From NCBI GenBank assembly GCA_021740905.1, contig JAIOYV010000032.1, positions 1 through 64,000 of the forward strand: DNA of 64,000 nt, read 5' to 3'. The position numbers were made by a program, and so were the translations under genes. This DNA is from Bacteroidales bacterium. GTDB taxonomy: Bacteria; Bacteroidota; Bacteroidia; Bacteroidales; M50B96. Positions 19,029-27,272 of the stretch are shown here, in pieces; within the stretch, counting starts at the first letter, position 1, and each line of letters opens with the position of its first letter. The notes under the pieces were generated by a model that was not told the origin of the DNA, did no database searches, and saw only the letters and a list, made by a program, of their open reading frames with translations.

Positions 19029-20501
19029 TTAGCTTGCTAGATTTGGATTGGTGTCGATCACCCATTGAGGTATGGGGAAGGTTTTCCTGTCGCTTGTTGA
19101 AGCGGCTTTTTCCCACCAGGCATTGTTGAATTTTCCAAATCGTATTAGATCTTGTCGTCGATGTGCTTCCCAAAACATTTCCCTTCCTCTTTCTTCTAAT
19201 AAATCATCAAGTGTTGCACTACTGATGGACGAAAGGCCCGCACGGTTGCGTATCAGATTAATTAAATCATCCCCATTTCCGCCTAAACGGATTTGGGTTT
19301 CTGCCTTCATCAATAAAATATCGGCATATCTGAACAGAGGAAAATCATTGCTGAGATTGTCAGAGGCACCCATTGCTATTTCAAATTTGGATATTCGTGC
19401 ACCCGACATTCTTATTTCTTGTAAGGTATAGGTAGCATCCATAGTAAGCGCCGGAATATTGGGGGTAAGTACCACGGGCGAGCCGGCGGTATTGTCCATT
19501 AATACAGCACCACTGCTGGTGTACTGCGGCCCAACGAGGAATCCTTCGCGTCGAAGGTCCGTGAGGTCGTAGGTGTTGAAATGGTTTTCCATAACGCAGA
19601 AACCATTCCATGGCCCAACTGTCATATCGAAGGTTAGGTTATGCGCATAATGCAAAGTACGCATGTGAAGGTTGTTGCCTTTGTAGGTATCCCTGTCGTA
19701 TGGAATGGTGAAAATATTTTCGGGCGACGAACTGTTTTCCGTAACAAATGGAGCCAATGGATTGCTCTCTAATGAATATACACCCATGTCGATAATACTG
19801 TCGCAAACCCGTTGTGCGTCTTCCCATCTAGGAGTTCCACTGTACACTTCAGCATTAAGATACAGTTTGGACAAAACACTAAATGCCATGCCTCTGGTTA
19901 CCGATGTTTTGGATGTTGAACTTTTAAGATTGCCTATATTATCTTCAATTTCCTGGACGATATTATCGAAAATAACTGCCCGATCATCTTTCATTGGGTT
20001 TTCTTCGGCCAGTGCAAACAAGGTTACATAGGGTACGTCGCCATAATTATCGATAAGCAAATAGTAGTAATAGGCCCGCATAATTCGAAGTTGCGCCTGA
20101 ATTGCTAATAAATCGGGGGTTTGTGGAGCATCCTGGTATTTTTCCAAAAGAAGGTTTATTTTTCCGATACCTTCGTAAAACCGACCCCACATGGCGGCTA
20201 TGGCTTCCGTAGTGTTTGTCCATGTGTGTTGATGTAAGGCACGCCATTTTCCGGCATCGTCCCAGTCGGTCGACCTTGTTGGACAGGTCATTTCATCCGA
20301 TGTGACTTCCTGACAAAACCACCATCCACCATTATCAATAAAATCCTGGAGGGGACGGTACATTGGGGCAGCCTCAAGGGCTATTTGCAGAGCATTCTCA
20401 GGATATTGATCTCCTGGGATCTTATCATAAAATTCTTCATCCAGATTAGTACAGGACGATAATATTACGGTAACTAAAAGTAGTCTAAATATATTTTTCA
20501 T
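19029..20501 (-). CDS. susD: SusD-like substrate-binding lipoprotein
   Basis: Outer-membrane lipoprotein that forms the lid of the SusC channel, 490 residues. The lipobox is ILSSC (Cys near residue 17). The mostly helical sequence has SusD hallmarks: YRPLQDF near the N-terminus, TPR-like AQLRIMRAYYYYLLIDNYGDVPYV, and the C-terminal LFRYADILLMKAETQIRLGG followed by NLIRNRAGL and EERGREMFWEAHRRQDLIRFGKF. It starts 12 bp after susC, the invariant order of these pairs. The gene symbol is used in the family sense; a maltodextrin substrate is inferred from malQ and the SLC45-type transporter in the same unit. Confidence 0.93.
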   Translation of the reverse strand: MKNIFRLLLVTVILSSCTNLDEEFYDKIPGDQYPENALQIALEAAPMYRPLQDFIDNGGWWFCQEVTSDEMTCPTRSTDWDDAGKWRALHQHTWTNTTEAIAAMWGRFYEGIGKINLLLEKYQDAPQTPDLLAIQAQLRIMRAYYYYLLIDNYGDVPYVTLFALAEENPMKDDRAVIFDNIVQEIEDNIGNLKSSTSKTSVTRGMAFSVLSKLYLNAEVYSGTPRWEDAQRVCDSIIDMGVYSLESNPLAPFVTENSSSPENIFTIPYDRDTYKGNNLHMRTLHYAHNLTFDMTVGPWNGFCVMENHFNTYDLTDLRREGFLVGPQYTSSGAVLMDNTAGSPVVLTPNIPALTMDATYTLQEIRMSGARISKFEIAMGASDNLSNDFPLFRYADILLMKAETQIRLGGNGDDLINLIRNRAGLSSISSATLDDLLEERGREMFWEAHRRQDLIRFGKFNNAWWEKAASTSDRKTFPIPQWVIDTNPNLAS

Positions 20502-20513
20502 GACAATAAATTT

Positions 20514-23492
20514 TTAAAATGTAGCATTGATACCAAATGCAAATGTTCTGGTTTTTGGATAGACATTGAATTTATCTACACCAAAGTCCAAACCATCATA
20601 ACTAATTTCAGGATCAAGCCCCGAATACTTAGTAAATGTGTACAAGTTATTTGACACAACATAGATCCTGAATTTCGATAACCAGTTTAGTTTATCCACG
20701 TCGAATGTGTAGCCAATCGATAAATTGTCGATTTTTAGATACGAAGCATCTTCGAGGTAATAACTGCTTATCGTGGGTTGCGTGTTAAGCCCTTTGTCAA
20801 TTTCATCCATAACTTCGGATAGTGCATTGTAAGTAGGTAGCACTTTGGGGTTCGAAAATATCATCCGGGTATTGTTCATGATCATCCCTCCAATTACAGC
20901 CCTCATCGACAGGTTAATGTCGAAGTTAAAGAAAGTAAAATAGTTTGACCAACCTAATTCAAAATCTGGCTCGGCACTACCAACAACTCTGCGCTCGGCA
21001 TCGTCTAAATTGCGGGTTACCCCTCCAGCAGCAGTGTGAAACAAAAATACACCATCGTCGGAGATTCCTGCAAATTCGGGCATATAGAAAGTACCAACCC
21101 CTTCGTTTTCTTGTAACAATGTAGTCCAGTTCTCATTTCCTACTAAGCCCCTGCCTTGTAACCATCCGCGTTTACGATCAGCATCGCTCCATTCAAAAGT
21201 GCCATCCGTGCTTTTAAGGGATTCAATTTTCTGGATATTTTTCGAGAAAGCAATTGTAGACTTCCAGTCAAATCTTTTTTTATCCATCACAATCAACTGC
21301 AAATTAAGCTCAACTCCTTTGTTGCTTATTTCACCGGCATTTGCCCATGTTGTTGGGAAAATATTAGGGGGAACATCCACGGCAAAAGGAGCTACTAAAT
21401 CGTAGGTGCGTTTGTCGTATACTTCGAGCGAACCGGAAATCCGATTGTTTAGGATTCCAAAATCAATCCCGATGTTAAGCTCGCTGTTTTCTTCCCACTT
21501 TAAATTAGGGTTGGCATTGTGCCGGACATCAAAAAGGATAGCATCCTGTCCAGTTTCGGGGTCAATCCCTGTTGAATAGGGTGTTGCGTAAATTTGGGAA
21601 CGATAATTATCAATTTCCTGATTTCCTGACAGACCATAGCTTACACGCAATTTAAGGGTCTCGATAAAATCGACATCTTCAAGGAAAGCTTCCCTGCTAA
21701 TGTTCCAGCCTACACTGGCTGAAGGAAACCAACCCCATTTGTGATTATTCCCGAAGCGGGAGGAACCATCGCGGCGAAGTGTGGCCGTCAGATAATATTT
21801 GGTGTCGTAATTATACACTGCTCGTCCGAAGAACGAAATTAATCGGTTCGATTCTTTATAAGATGATATATCCTGTGGGTTGACATTCAACAATGATCCC
21901 AGGTTGTCGGATTGCAAGAAATTTGAGTAAGGCGATTTACCTTGTGCTTTCAATCCGTCTTTGCCATCTTCCTGGAAGGAATATCCTCCGATTAGATTAA
22001 TATTGTGTTTTTCATTGAACGTTTTGTCGTACCGCAACAAGGCCTCAAGTACCTTTGATTCGAAATTGTTGTACTCTCTTTTTCCATATCCTTCGTGCTT
22101 CGACGAAAGGATGGTTGTGGGCTCGAAATAGAACGACTCATCATCATTCCTTGTATAACCAAGATTAAGCGAGGCTGTTAACGATTTAGTGACTTCAAAA
22201 TCGGCTTTCATGTTGGCCAACAATCGCTTGGCTGCCCGATCGTTCTGCACCTCTTCGGCCAACGATACCGGGTTGTTGTACTGGAAATCCCTCTCTATTT
22301 CATAATAGTCCTTCCCGTCTTCGGTGTAGACAGGATCGGTTGGGTTTCTCGAAAATGCCTGATATAAAACATCCTGTGGACCATTCCCATCATACTTCAC
22401 ATAATTGTTTTTTTCGATTGTCCCCGATAATGTGGTACTCAAAGTCAGCCTGTCGTTTATCCCTTTTTGTTGAAGGTTGATCCTGGCAATAGTTCTTTCT
22501 TTGTCGGAATTGAGAATTACACCTTGATGTTTTGAATGAGTAAGAGATGCCCTGTATGTAGAGTTATCGTCTCCTCCCGAAGCTGCCAAATTATACGATT
22601 GCGACATTCCCCTACGATAAATGGCATCCTGCCAATCGGTATTGGCGCCACCATCCAGAAAATTTAAGTTGTTATCGGCCACATATTTCCGCAGGTCATC
22701 GGCAGAAAGCATATCCAACCGGTTGGCCACATAATCAAACGAATTGTACAGATTCAATTCGATTTTATTTTCAGAATTGTATTTTCCGCTTTTTGTTTCA
22801 ATCAGGATTACCCCATTCGCTCCCCGTGCTCCATAAATGGCTGTCGATCCGGCATCTTTTAAAATGTTGTAGGAGGCAATATCTTCGGGCGAAATAGTTG
22901 TTGGGTCAACTCCGGGTACCCCATCCACAACATAAAGCGGGTTGGTGCCTGAGAAAAATCCCGACTGGCCCCGTATCTTAACAGCAAAACCGCCATTGGG
23001 ATCACCGCCAGGTTTGGTAATGGTAACACCGGCAGACTTTCCTTGCAAAGCTTGCATCGGGTCGGTAAGTACACCCCCATTTAACTCTTCGGCCTTTACA
23101 TTTGCAACTGCACCCGTTTTATCAGTTTTCTTCTGAGTGCCGTAACCAATCACAACCAGCTCTTCGATCATCTCGGAATCTTCGGTGAGTTCGAAGTTTA
23201 CGGTTGCGCCATCGGTCGTAACTGTAATGGGTTTAAGCTCTTTCTGGAATCCAATGAATGAAGCTTCCAAAGTAATAGAGCCGGTGCTGATGCCGGGCAG
23301 TTCGTATCCGCCGTCGAGGTTGGTCGATGCCCCAATGGTTGTCCCCTGAACAATCACCGATGCCCCAATCAGTGGCTCACCTGTGTTCTTGTCGGTAATC
23401 TTGCCTTTTATTGTACCTGTTTGTGCTGATGCAGAAACGGCAACAAAGGTAAATAGCCCAAGAAATAATAATAAACGTAGATTTTTTGCCAT
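20514..23492 (-). CDS. susC: SusC-like TonB-dependent outer-membrane transporter
   Basis: TonB-dependent channel of the starch-utilisation type, about 992 residues. I favour the ATG at 23492 (MAKNLRLLLFLGLF, signal peptide ending SASAQ) over one two codons upstream. A carboxypeptidase-D-like regulatory domain (GTIKGKITDKNTGEPLIGASV, about residues 26-100) precedes the TonB box region and the plug (ALQGKSAGVTI, NPLYVVDGVPG, SIYGARGANGVILIETKSG). The rest is a 22-strand barrel ending in AFGINATF with a terminal Phe. No N-terminal STN domain is present, so it is not the anti-sigma-transducing subtype. First gene of the leftward Sus unit. Confidence 0.95.
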   Translation of the reverse strand: MAKNLRLLLFLGLFTFVAVSASAQTGTIKGKITDKNTGEPLIGASVIVQGTTIGASTNLDGGYELPGISTGSITLEASFIGFQKELKPITVTTDGATVNFELTEDSEMIEELVVIGYGTQKKTDKTGAVANVKAEELNGGVLTDPMQALQGKSAGVTITKPGGDPNGGFAVKIRGQSGFFSGTNPLYVVDGVPGVDPTTISPEDIASYNILKDAGSTAIYGARGANGVILIETKSGKYNSENKIELNLYNSFDYVANRLDMLSADDLRKYVADNNLNFLDGGANTDWQDAIYRRGMSQSYNLAASGGDDNSTYRASLTHSKHQGVILNSDKERTIARINLQQKGINDRLTLSTTLSGTIEKNNYVKYDGNGPQDVLYQAFSRNPTDPVYTEDGKDYYEIERDFQYNNPVSLAEEVQNDRAAKRLLANMKADFEVTKSLTASLNLGYTRNDDESFYFEPTTILSSKHEGYGKREYNNFESKVLEALLRYDKTFNEKHNINLIGGYSFQEDGKDGLKAQGKSPYSNFLQSDNLGSLLNVNPQDISSYKESNRLISFFGRAVYNYDTKYYLTATLRRDGSSRFGNNHKWGWFPSASVGWNISREAFLEDVDFIETLKLRVSYGLSGNQEIDNYRSQIYATPYSTGIDPETGQDAILFDVRHNANPNLKWEENSELNIGIDFGILNNRISGSLEVYDKRTYDLVAPFAVDVPPNIFPTTWANAGEISNKGVELNLQLIVMDKKRFDWKSTIAFSKNIQKIESLKSTDGTFEWSDADRKRGWLQGRGLVGNENWTTLLQENEGVGTFYMPEFAGISDDGVFLFHTAAGGVTRNLDDAERRVVGSAEPDFELGWSNYFTFFNFDINLSMRAVIGGMIMNNTRMIFSNPKVLPTYNALSEVMDEIDKGLNTQPTISSYYLEDASYLKIDNLSIGYTFDVDKLNWLSKFRIYVVSNNLYTFTKYSGLDPEISYDGLDFGVDKFNVYPKTRTFAFGINATF

Positions 23493-23498
23493 AATCAC

Positions 23499-23880
23499 AA
23501 GAGTTTGCTTATCTTTAAATAATCAGTTAATATGCAATTAATTCATCCTTATCAAATCATTAAATGTAAGAAAGCATCAAAGGTAAGAAAAATACTTTTA
23601 CAAATATTAAATATTATTCGTAAATATGTAAATATAAGTAAGTTGAATGATGATATTCGTCACATTTTACTTATTTCAAACGTTTGCGATTTGGACATTC
23701 TTTTTTTTGAAAAAGTGCGTTTCTGTACAAAATGGGGATGAAAAGGACACAATTACAAGATGTTTGCTTGTTGATTGTGAGTGTTTGGAGGAGGATTATT
23801 AAGAGAGGGCAACCTAAACGGAGCTTAGGATTTAATGATGGGCAAGGTAATTTAAGGAGATTCCTCACCTGAAAGCAATT
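23499..23880 (-). promoter_or_regulatory. susC upstream region
   Basis: A 382-bp gap between the susC start and the 3' end of the small membrane-protein gene. On the minus strand TACCTTTG (23578-23585) matches the TAnnTTTG -7 element about 90 bp before susC; the nearest TTTG (23601-23604) is only 15 bp further upstream, shorter than usual, so the assignment is tentative. The region 23600-23660 is very AT-rich. No gene or clear Sus regulator site is seen. Confidence 0.35.
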
Positions 23881-24225
23881 TTAATCATCTCCTCCTTCAT
23901 CCTTCTTAGGTCGACACCATTTCTCCTCAAACCGGCTTTTCATCTTTTCCTTTTCTTCAGGGCTTAGTTTATGAAACTTCGACATAAAGTGATCGCGCAT
24001 TGTTGAATGATGCGACTCGCCAGGGCCGTGTTTGTGGAAACCCGAAAAAAGGATTTTCGACAAAACAAGCAATCCAAGGGCTTGCCAGAAAGTGATGACG
24101 GGACCACTAAATAAAACGGGGATCAGCCAATTCCAAAGCAGCAGGGTAACAAAACTAAAAGCGGCAATGGCTAAAAGGCCAAAAAAGGCCATGCGGATAA
24201 AAAATATTGATTTTGTGTTTCTCAT
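23881..24225 (-). CDS. Small membrane protein encoded with the sigma factor
   Basis: Protein of 114 residues with two hydrophobic segments (about residues 9-35 and 40-60) followed by a charged, His-rich tail (FHKHGPGESHHS) and a C-terminal helix KLSPEEKEKMKSRFEEKW resembling the helix of Spy/CpxP-like proteins. It starts 4 bp after the sigma factor gene, so the two are co-transcribed and translationally coupled. Co-occurrence suggests a regulator of, or response to, that sigma factor, for example a membrane stress or metal sensor; this is inference. I know of no assigned function. Confidence 0.7.
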   Translation of the reverse strand: MRNTKSIFFIRMAFFGLLAIAAFSFVTLLLWNWLIPVLFSGPVITFWQALGLLVLSKILFSGFHKHGPGESHHSTMRDHFMSKFHKLSPEEKEKMKSRFEEKWCRPKKDEGGDD

Positions 24226-24229
24226 GATT

Positions 24230-24793
24230 TTAGGTGTTTAATTCGTTATACATTTCTGTTAATTGTTCCCTGAGGTAGAGTATGGCGTAGCGTTTTCGCG
24301 AAATGAGGGTGTTGACACCAATACCGGTTGCGGCCGCAATTTCTTTAAAACTCATGTCGTCGAACTCGTGCATCACAAACACATCGTGTTGCTCGCTTGG
24401 CAACTCGTTCAGGGCTATATCCAGCTTTTCGCTTATCAGCGAACGGAAATATTCATCTTCGGGTGTATTGCCAAAGGCTGGCAAAATATCTTCCAGCATC
24501 AGGCTTTTGTCCCCCTCCGAATAGGGGTTTATGTTTCTTTGATCCTCCAATAACACGGGTTTCATCTTCCGGTACATATCCGTGATTTTGTTCCGGGCTA
24601 CGGTGTAAAGCCACGATTGGACCCGCTCGATAGAATGGATGCTATCGATGGAAACCAACAATTGCATCCACACATCATGAAGGATATCCTCACCATCGAC
24701 CGACCGGGGAATGCGACTGTTTATAAAGTTCAATAAGGATTGTCGCTCCTTTTGGATGGCCCCTTCGATGATATGTTGCTGTTGTACGGTCAT
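24230..24793 (-). CDS. ECF-type RNA polymerase sigma factor
   Basis: Sigma-70 family factor of the extracytoplasmic-function size class, 187 residues from the ATG at 24793 (a TTG four codons upstream is less likely). Region 2 is seen in RSVDGEDILHDVWMQL and the promoter-melting segment VQSWLYTVARNKITDMYRK. Region 4 is seen in LPSEQHDVFVMHEFDDMSFKEIA followed by GIGVNTLISRKRYAILYLREQ. No FecR-type anti-sigma gene follows; instead a small two-span membrane protein lies 4 bp downstream. Targets are unknown; nothing indicates that it controls the adjacent Sus operon. Confidence 0.9.
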   Translation of the reverse strand: MTVQQQHIIEGAIQKERQSLLNFINSRIPRSVDGEDILHDVWMQLLVSIDSIHSIERVQSWLYTVARNKITDMYRKMKPVLLEDQRNINPYSEGDKSLMLEDILPAFGNTPEDEYFRSLISEKLDIALNELPSEQHDVFVMHEFDDMSFKEIAAATGIGVNTLISRKRYAILYLREQLTEMYNELNT

Positions 24794-25003
24794 TAATAAT
24801 CCCAAAGTTAAATCATTTAAGTTGGGAGACGAATGGGTATGAAGAATATTTTATAGCATTATGAATTGGAAATGGTTGAATAGGTTTCGGAAGAGGGTGT
24901 TTTGTGAATCCAACTCAATTACGCAGCATTGCGTTAGGCAGTGTTGTTTAATTGAATTATGATACTGATTGGAAAATTCAAATTGGGATATTTTTCCACA
25001 TTG

Positions 25004-25507
25004 TCAATTAGTTTGCCCGGCTTCCCCTACCGTCTCAACGTTTGCATTAAAAATATTCGCCAGTACCATCAATGTCTTAAAGTAGATTCCGGGGAAGGTG
25101 CTTTCCCGGTTTCCTGCAATATTTAATGTGCGAAAATTCCCCGTCAGCAACCATGCCCTGGCAGAATCTAACTGGTTTTCCGCATTATCGAAAAGGTCGA
25201 ATATGAAGTGTTCCTTTTGATGATGTTGGCAAAGGTCTATGCACAGTTTGGTTCCGGGGTCGATGGATTGCTTGCCGGTAAAGATTAAAGTAGCATCCGA
25301 ATCCATCACATTTTTTTCGGTTCGCACCGAATATTGCGTACTGCTGGTTTCGATGAGCGGATACATCCGGGCAATTGTCCCCGACTCATTCAGCCGGCCC
25401 TTTGGGCACCAACCCCCCAACGAAATATTGTTCCGTAGTGCAAAGTCAAGCCCGGCAAGGTCTGCGCCGGTTTGGCCACCCGATATCATCTTGTTGATCC
25501 CAAACAT
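25004..25507 (-). CDS. Putative molybdenum carrier protein
   Basis: Protein of 167 residues from the ATG at 25507 (MFGINKMISGGQTGADLAGL); a start six codons upstream is possible. The motif KMISGGQTGADLAGLDFAL, followed by GGWCPKGR and YSVRTEKNVMDSDATLIF, is typical of the putative molybdenum-carrier family (pfam-type MoCo_carrier), a Rossmann-like fold related to lysine-decarboxylase-like and DprA-type nucleotide-binding proteins. Binding of molybdenum cofactor is reported for related proteins, but the cellular role is not settled. It is the last backbone gene before the island; the island's left att repeat starts 66 bp upstream of this start. Confidence 0.82.
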   Translation of the reverse strand: MFGINKMISGGQTGADLAGLDFALRNNISLGGWCPKGRLNESGTIARMYPLIETSSTQYSVRTEKNVMDSDATLIFTGKQSIDPGTKLCIDLCQHHQKEHFIFDLFDNAENQLDSARAWLLTGNFRTLNIAGNRESTFPGIYFKTLMVLANIFNANVETVGEAGQTN

Positions 25508-25572
25508 ACTTTTACAAGAAAACAAAAAGCCGCTTGCAATTATTTGATTTGCGGGCGGCTATATTTACTTTG

Positions 25573-25595
25573 AGTGATCCCACCAAGAATCGAAC
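25573..25595. other. Left attachment site (tRNA 3'-end copy)
   Basis: Identical over 23 bp to 61863-61885. It contains only the 3' part of the tRNA-Arg gene (acceptor 3' strand, T-stem 3' strand and most of the T-loop); the sequence on its right has no further similarity to the tRNA. This is the expected remnant after integration. Confidence 0.8.
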
Positions 25596-25745
25596 CCCAC
25601 CTGTAATTACCTCTGTTTAAGTTGCGTTAATTTATGACATTACAATTAAGTCTCGCTGTGGTCTCGAATTAATACAAACAAAATTCACAAATTTGCTATC
25701 ATATTCTACTTTTGCAAAACTAAAATAATAAACCGATCAATAAGT

Positions 25746-26657
25746 ATGACTGAGGAACAAATTCATAATTTTCAAAGAATATTATCAACCTTAGATATTA
25801 GAATGTACGATTCTGAGAATCCATCAGATCCTAATTGGAGATCGGGTAAGACGATTGCTTCAATAAATAATATAACCAGTTTTGATGTGCATCTCGAAAT
25901 CTTGCATAAGAGCAAAAATGAATATTTAGAATGGCTAAAGGATATTGCATGGGGATTTGAATTTAAAGAAGAAGCTCTATTGTTTTTGAAAAAACAACAA
26001 AGGTCTTTTGAAGACATTCAAAATTTTTATACTTATCGTCATGAAATAGCCGGCTCTGGTGGACGAGAAAATTTGAGTTTTGAATTATTTAAAAATGATG
26101 CCAGCAAAGAATTACTATACCACCGATATCATACCTTTTCTGAAATAAAGGTATTTAGGGAGATTTTCGACCTACAAAAAAAACTTATTGAAAATATAAT
26201 TGCTTCAATTAAGGATTTGGTTAGTGATGTCAATATACATTCAAATGAAAGTTGGGCTAAGAAAAAGAAATACGATGGGAGTAATCCATGGATTATAATA
26301 GGGGAAAACTTTAAATTAACCGACCCAGACGCCAATTTTAAATGTGCAATTGATAGACACCAAGCTGTATTACTTTTTGACTATTTTCAAAAAGCGGGAG
26401 TTTTCTTTCCATACAAGAAAGCGAAGGATATTAGCACTTTAAGATATTATCTTACGGGCCATTCAGATGATTTTTTCAGAAAAAATGTGGATGCTGATTC
26501 AATAAACAGCATGAAAAAGGATGGCTTGAAGAACAATAGAAAGAAAAACGAATCCGGTGTTAATCTATCAGGCCTTCACGAATTACTATCCTATGTATTG
26601 TTGATGATTGAAGAAGATCAAGAGCTATTCAAAGAAAAAATTAAAACCAATAATTAA
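25746..26657 (+). CDS. Hypothetical protein at the island left end
   Basis: Soluble, charged and mostly helical protein of 303 residues that I do not recognise. It has no signal peptide or membrane segment. Features visible: an YRHEIAGSGGRENLSF segment near residue 97, a long helix around residues 130-160, and a C-terminal half with YFQKAGVFFPYKKAKDI and YYLTGHSDDFFRK. The start follows a TACTTTTG -7-like box at 25707-25714. As the first island gene inside the left att site, in the same direction as the HTH/primase genes, it may act in excision or replication control; the position of its C-terminal helices loosely recalls RteC-type excision regulators, but the similarity is too weak to name it. 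Confidence 0.6.
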   Translation: MTEEQIHNFQRILSTLDIRMYDSENPSDPNWRSGKTIASINNITSFDVHLEILHKSKNEYLEWLKDIAWGFEFKEEALLFLKKQQRSFEDIQNFYTYRHEIAGSGGRENLSFELFKNDASKELLYHRYHTFSEIKVFREIFDLQKKLIENIIASIKDLVSDVNIHSNESWAKKKKYDGSNPWIIIGENFKLTDPDANFKCAIDRHQAVLLFDYFQKAGVFFPYKKAKDISTLRYYLTGHSDDFFRKNVDADSINSMKKDGLKNNRKKNESGVNLSGLHELLSYVLLMIEEDQELFKEKIKTNN

Positions 26658-26682
26658 TAAGCATGTTCTATGCTACCAAAAT

Positions 26683-26822
26683 TTGGGAGCTTTCAAGGCC
26701 TAAATTGAGTGACTTGCAACTTTACCAATTCGCATTCACTTCTAAACTTTTCATATTCAGGCACTAGAATTCCTTTCCATTATAAAGTGACTTAATTGGG
26801 AGCTTTCAAACACCTCCCAATT
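26683..26822. repeat. Direct repeat pair and hairpin upstream of the HTH gene
   Basis: TTGGGAGCTTTCAA occurs at 26683-26696 and 26796-26809. The second copy forms a 9-bp inverted repeat with CTCCCAATT at 26814-26822 (stem AATTGGGAG from 26794, 11-nt loop). It lies between the 303-residue gene and the HTH gene. It could be an operator or replication-control site, or a terminator for the upstream gene. Confidence 0.5.
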
Positions 26823-26951
26823 CGCTATTATACTGCATTATACACAATTTTACTTTTTCCTTTGTACGGAAGATTATGTCCAAGTTTTACCCTTATACCT
26901 GGCTTAATCGAAAAGGGACGTAACCAAAGTGAAACGTAAAAAAGCAAATGA

Positions 26952-27272
26952 ATGACAGAAAACAAATTACCAAGTACCCAGGAAGCCTTCACCAAAATCT
27001 TGACCCGGCTTGACCAGATTGAAAAGAAAGTATTGAATCCAAGTACCCAATTAAGGAAGGAGTGGATCGACAGCCAGGAAGTTTGTGAAATGCTGCATAT
27101 TAGCAAGCGCACCCTGCAAAATTATCGAGACCAAAAGAGGATTCCATTTAGTTCTATCGATGGAAAGATGTACTATAAGTATGAGGATATTTCTTCTATT
27201 TTAGAAATGAACTACACGCCCATTAAGACCAAAAATGCGAATAAAGCAAGGTGCTATGGAAGCAGGAGATAA
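26952..27272 (+). CDS. Helix-turn-helix protein, excisionase-like
   Basis: Small DNA-binding protein of 106 residues. After an N-terminal helix (ILTRLDQIEKKV) it has the HTH_17/MerR-like block WIDSQEVCEMLHISKRTLQ followed by NYRDQKRIPFSSIDGKMYYK and a terminal YEDISSIL. This layout is standard for the excisionase/replication-accessory HTH proteins of Bacteroidota mobile elements. The 3' end overlaps the primase gene by up to 38 bp in another frame, which couples their translation. It probably controls excision or the replication genes; the direct repeats just upstream are candidate sites. Confidence 0.8.
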   Translation: MTENKLPSTQEAFTKILTRLDQIEKKVLNPSTQLRKEWIDSQEVCEMLHISKRTLQNYRDQKRIPFSSIDGKMYYKYEDISSILEMNYTPIKTKNANKARCYGSRR

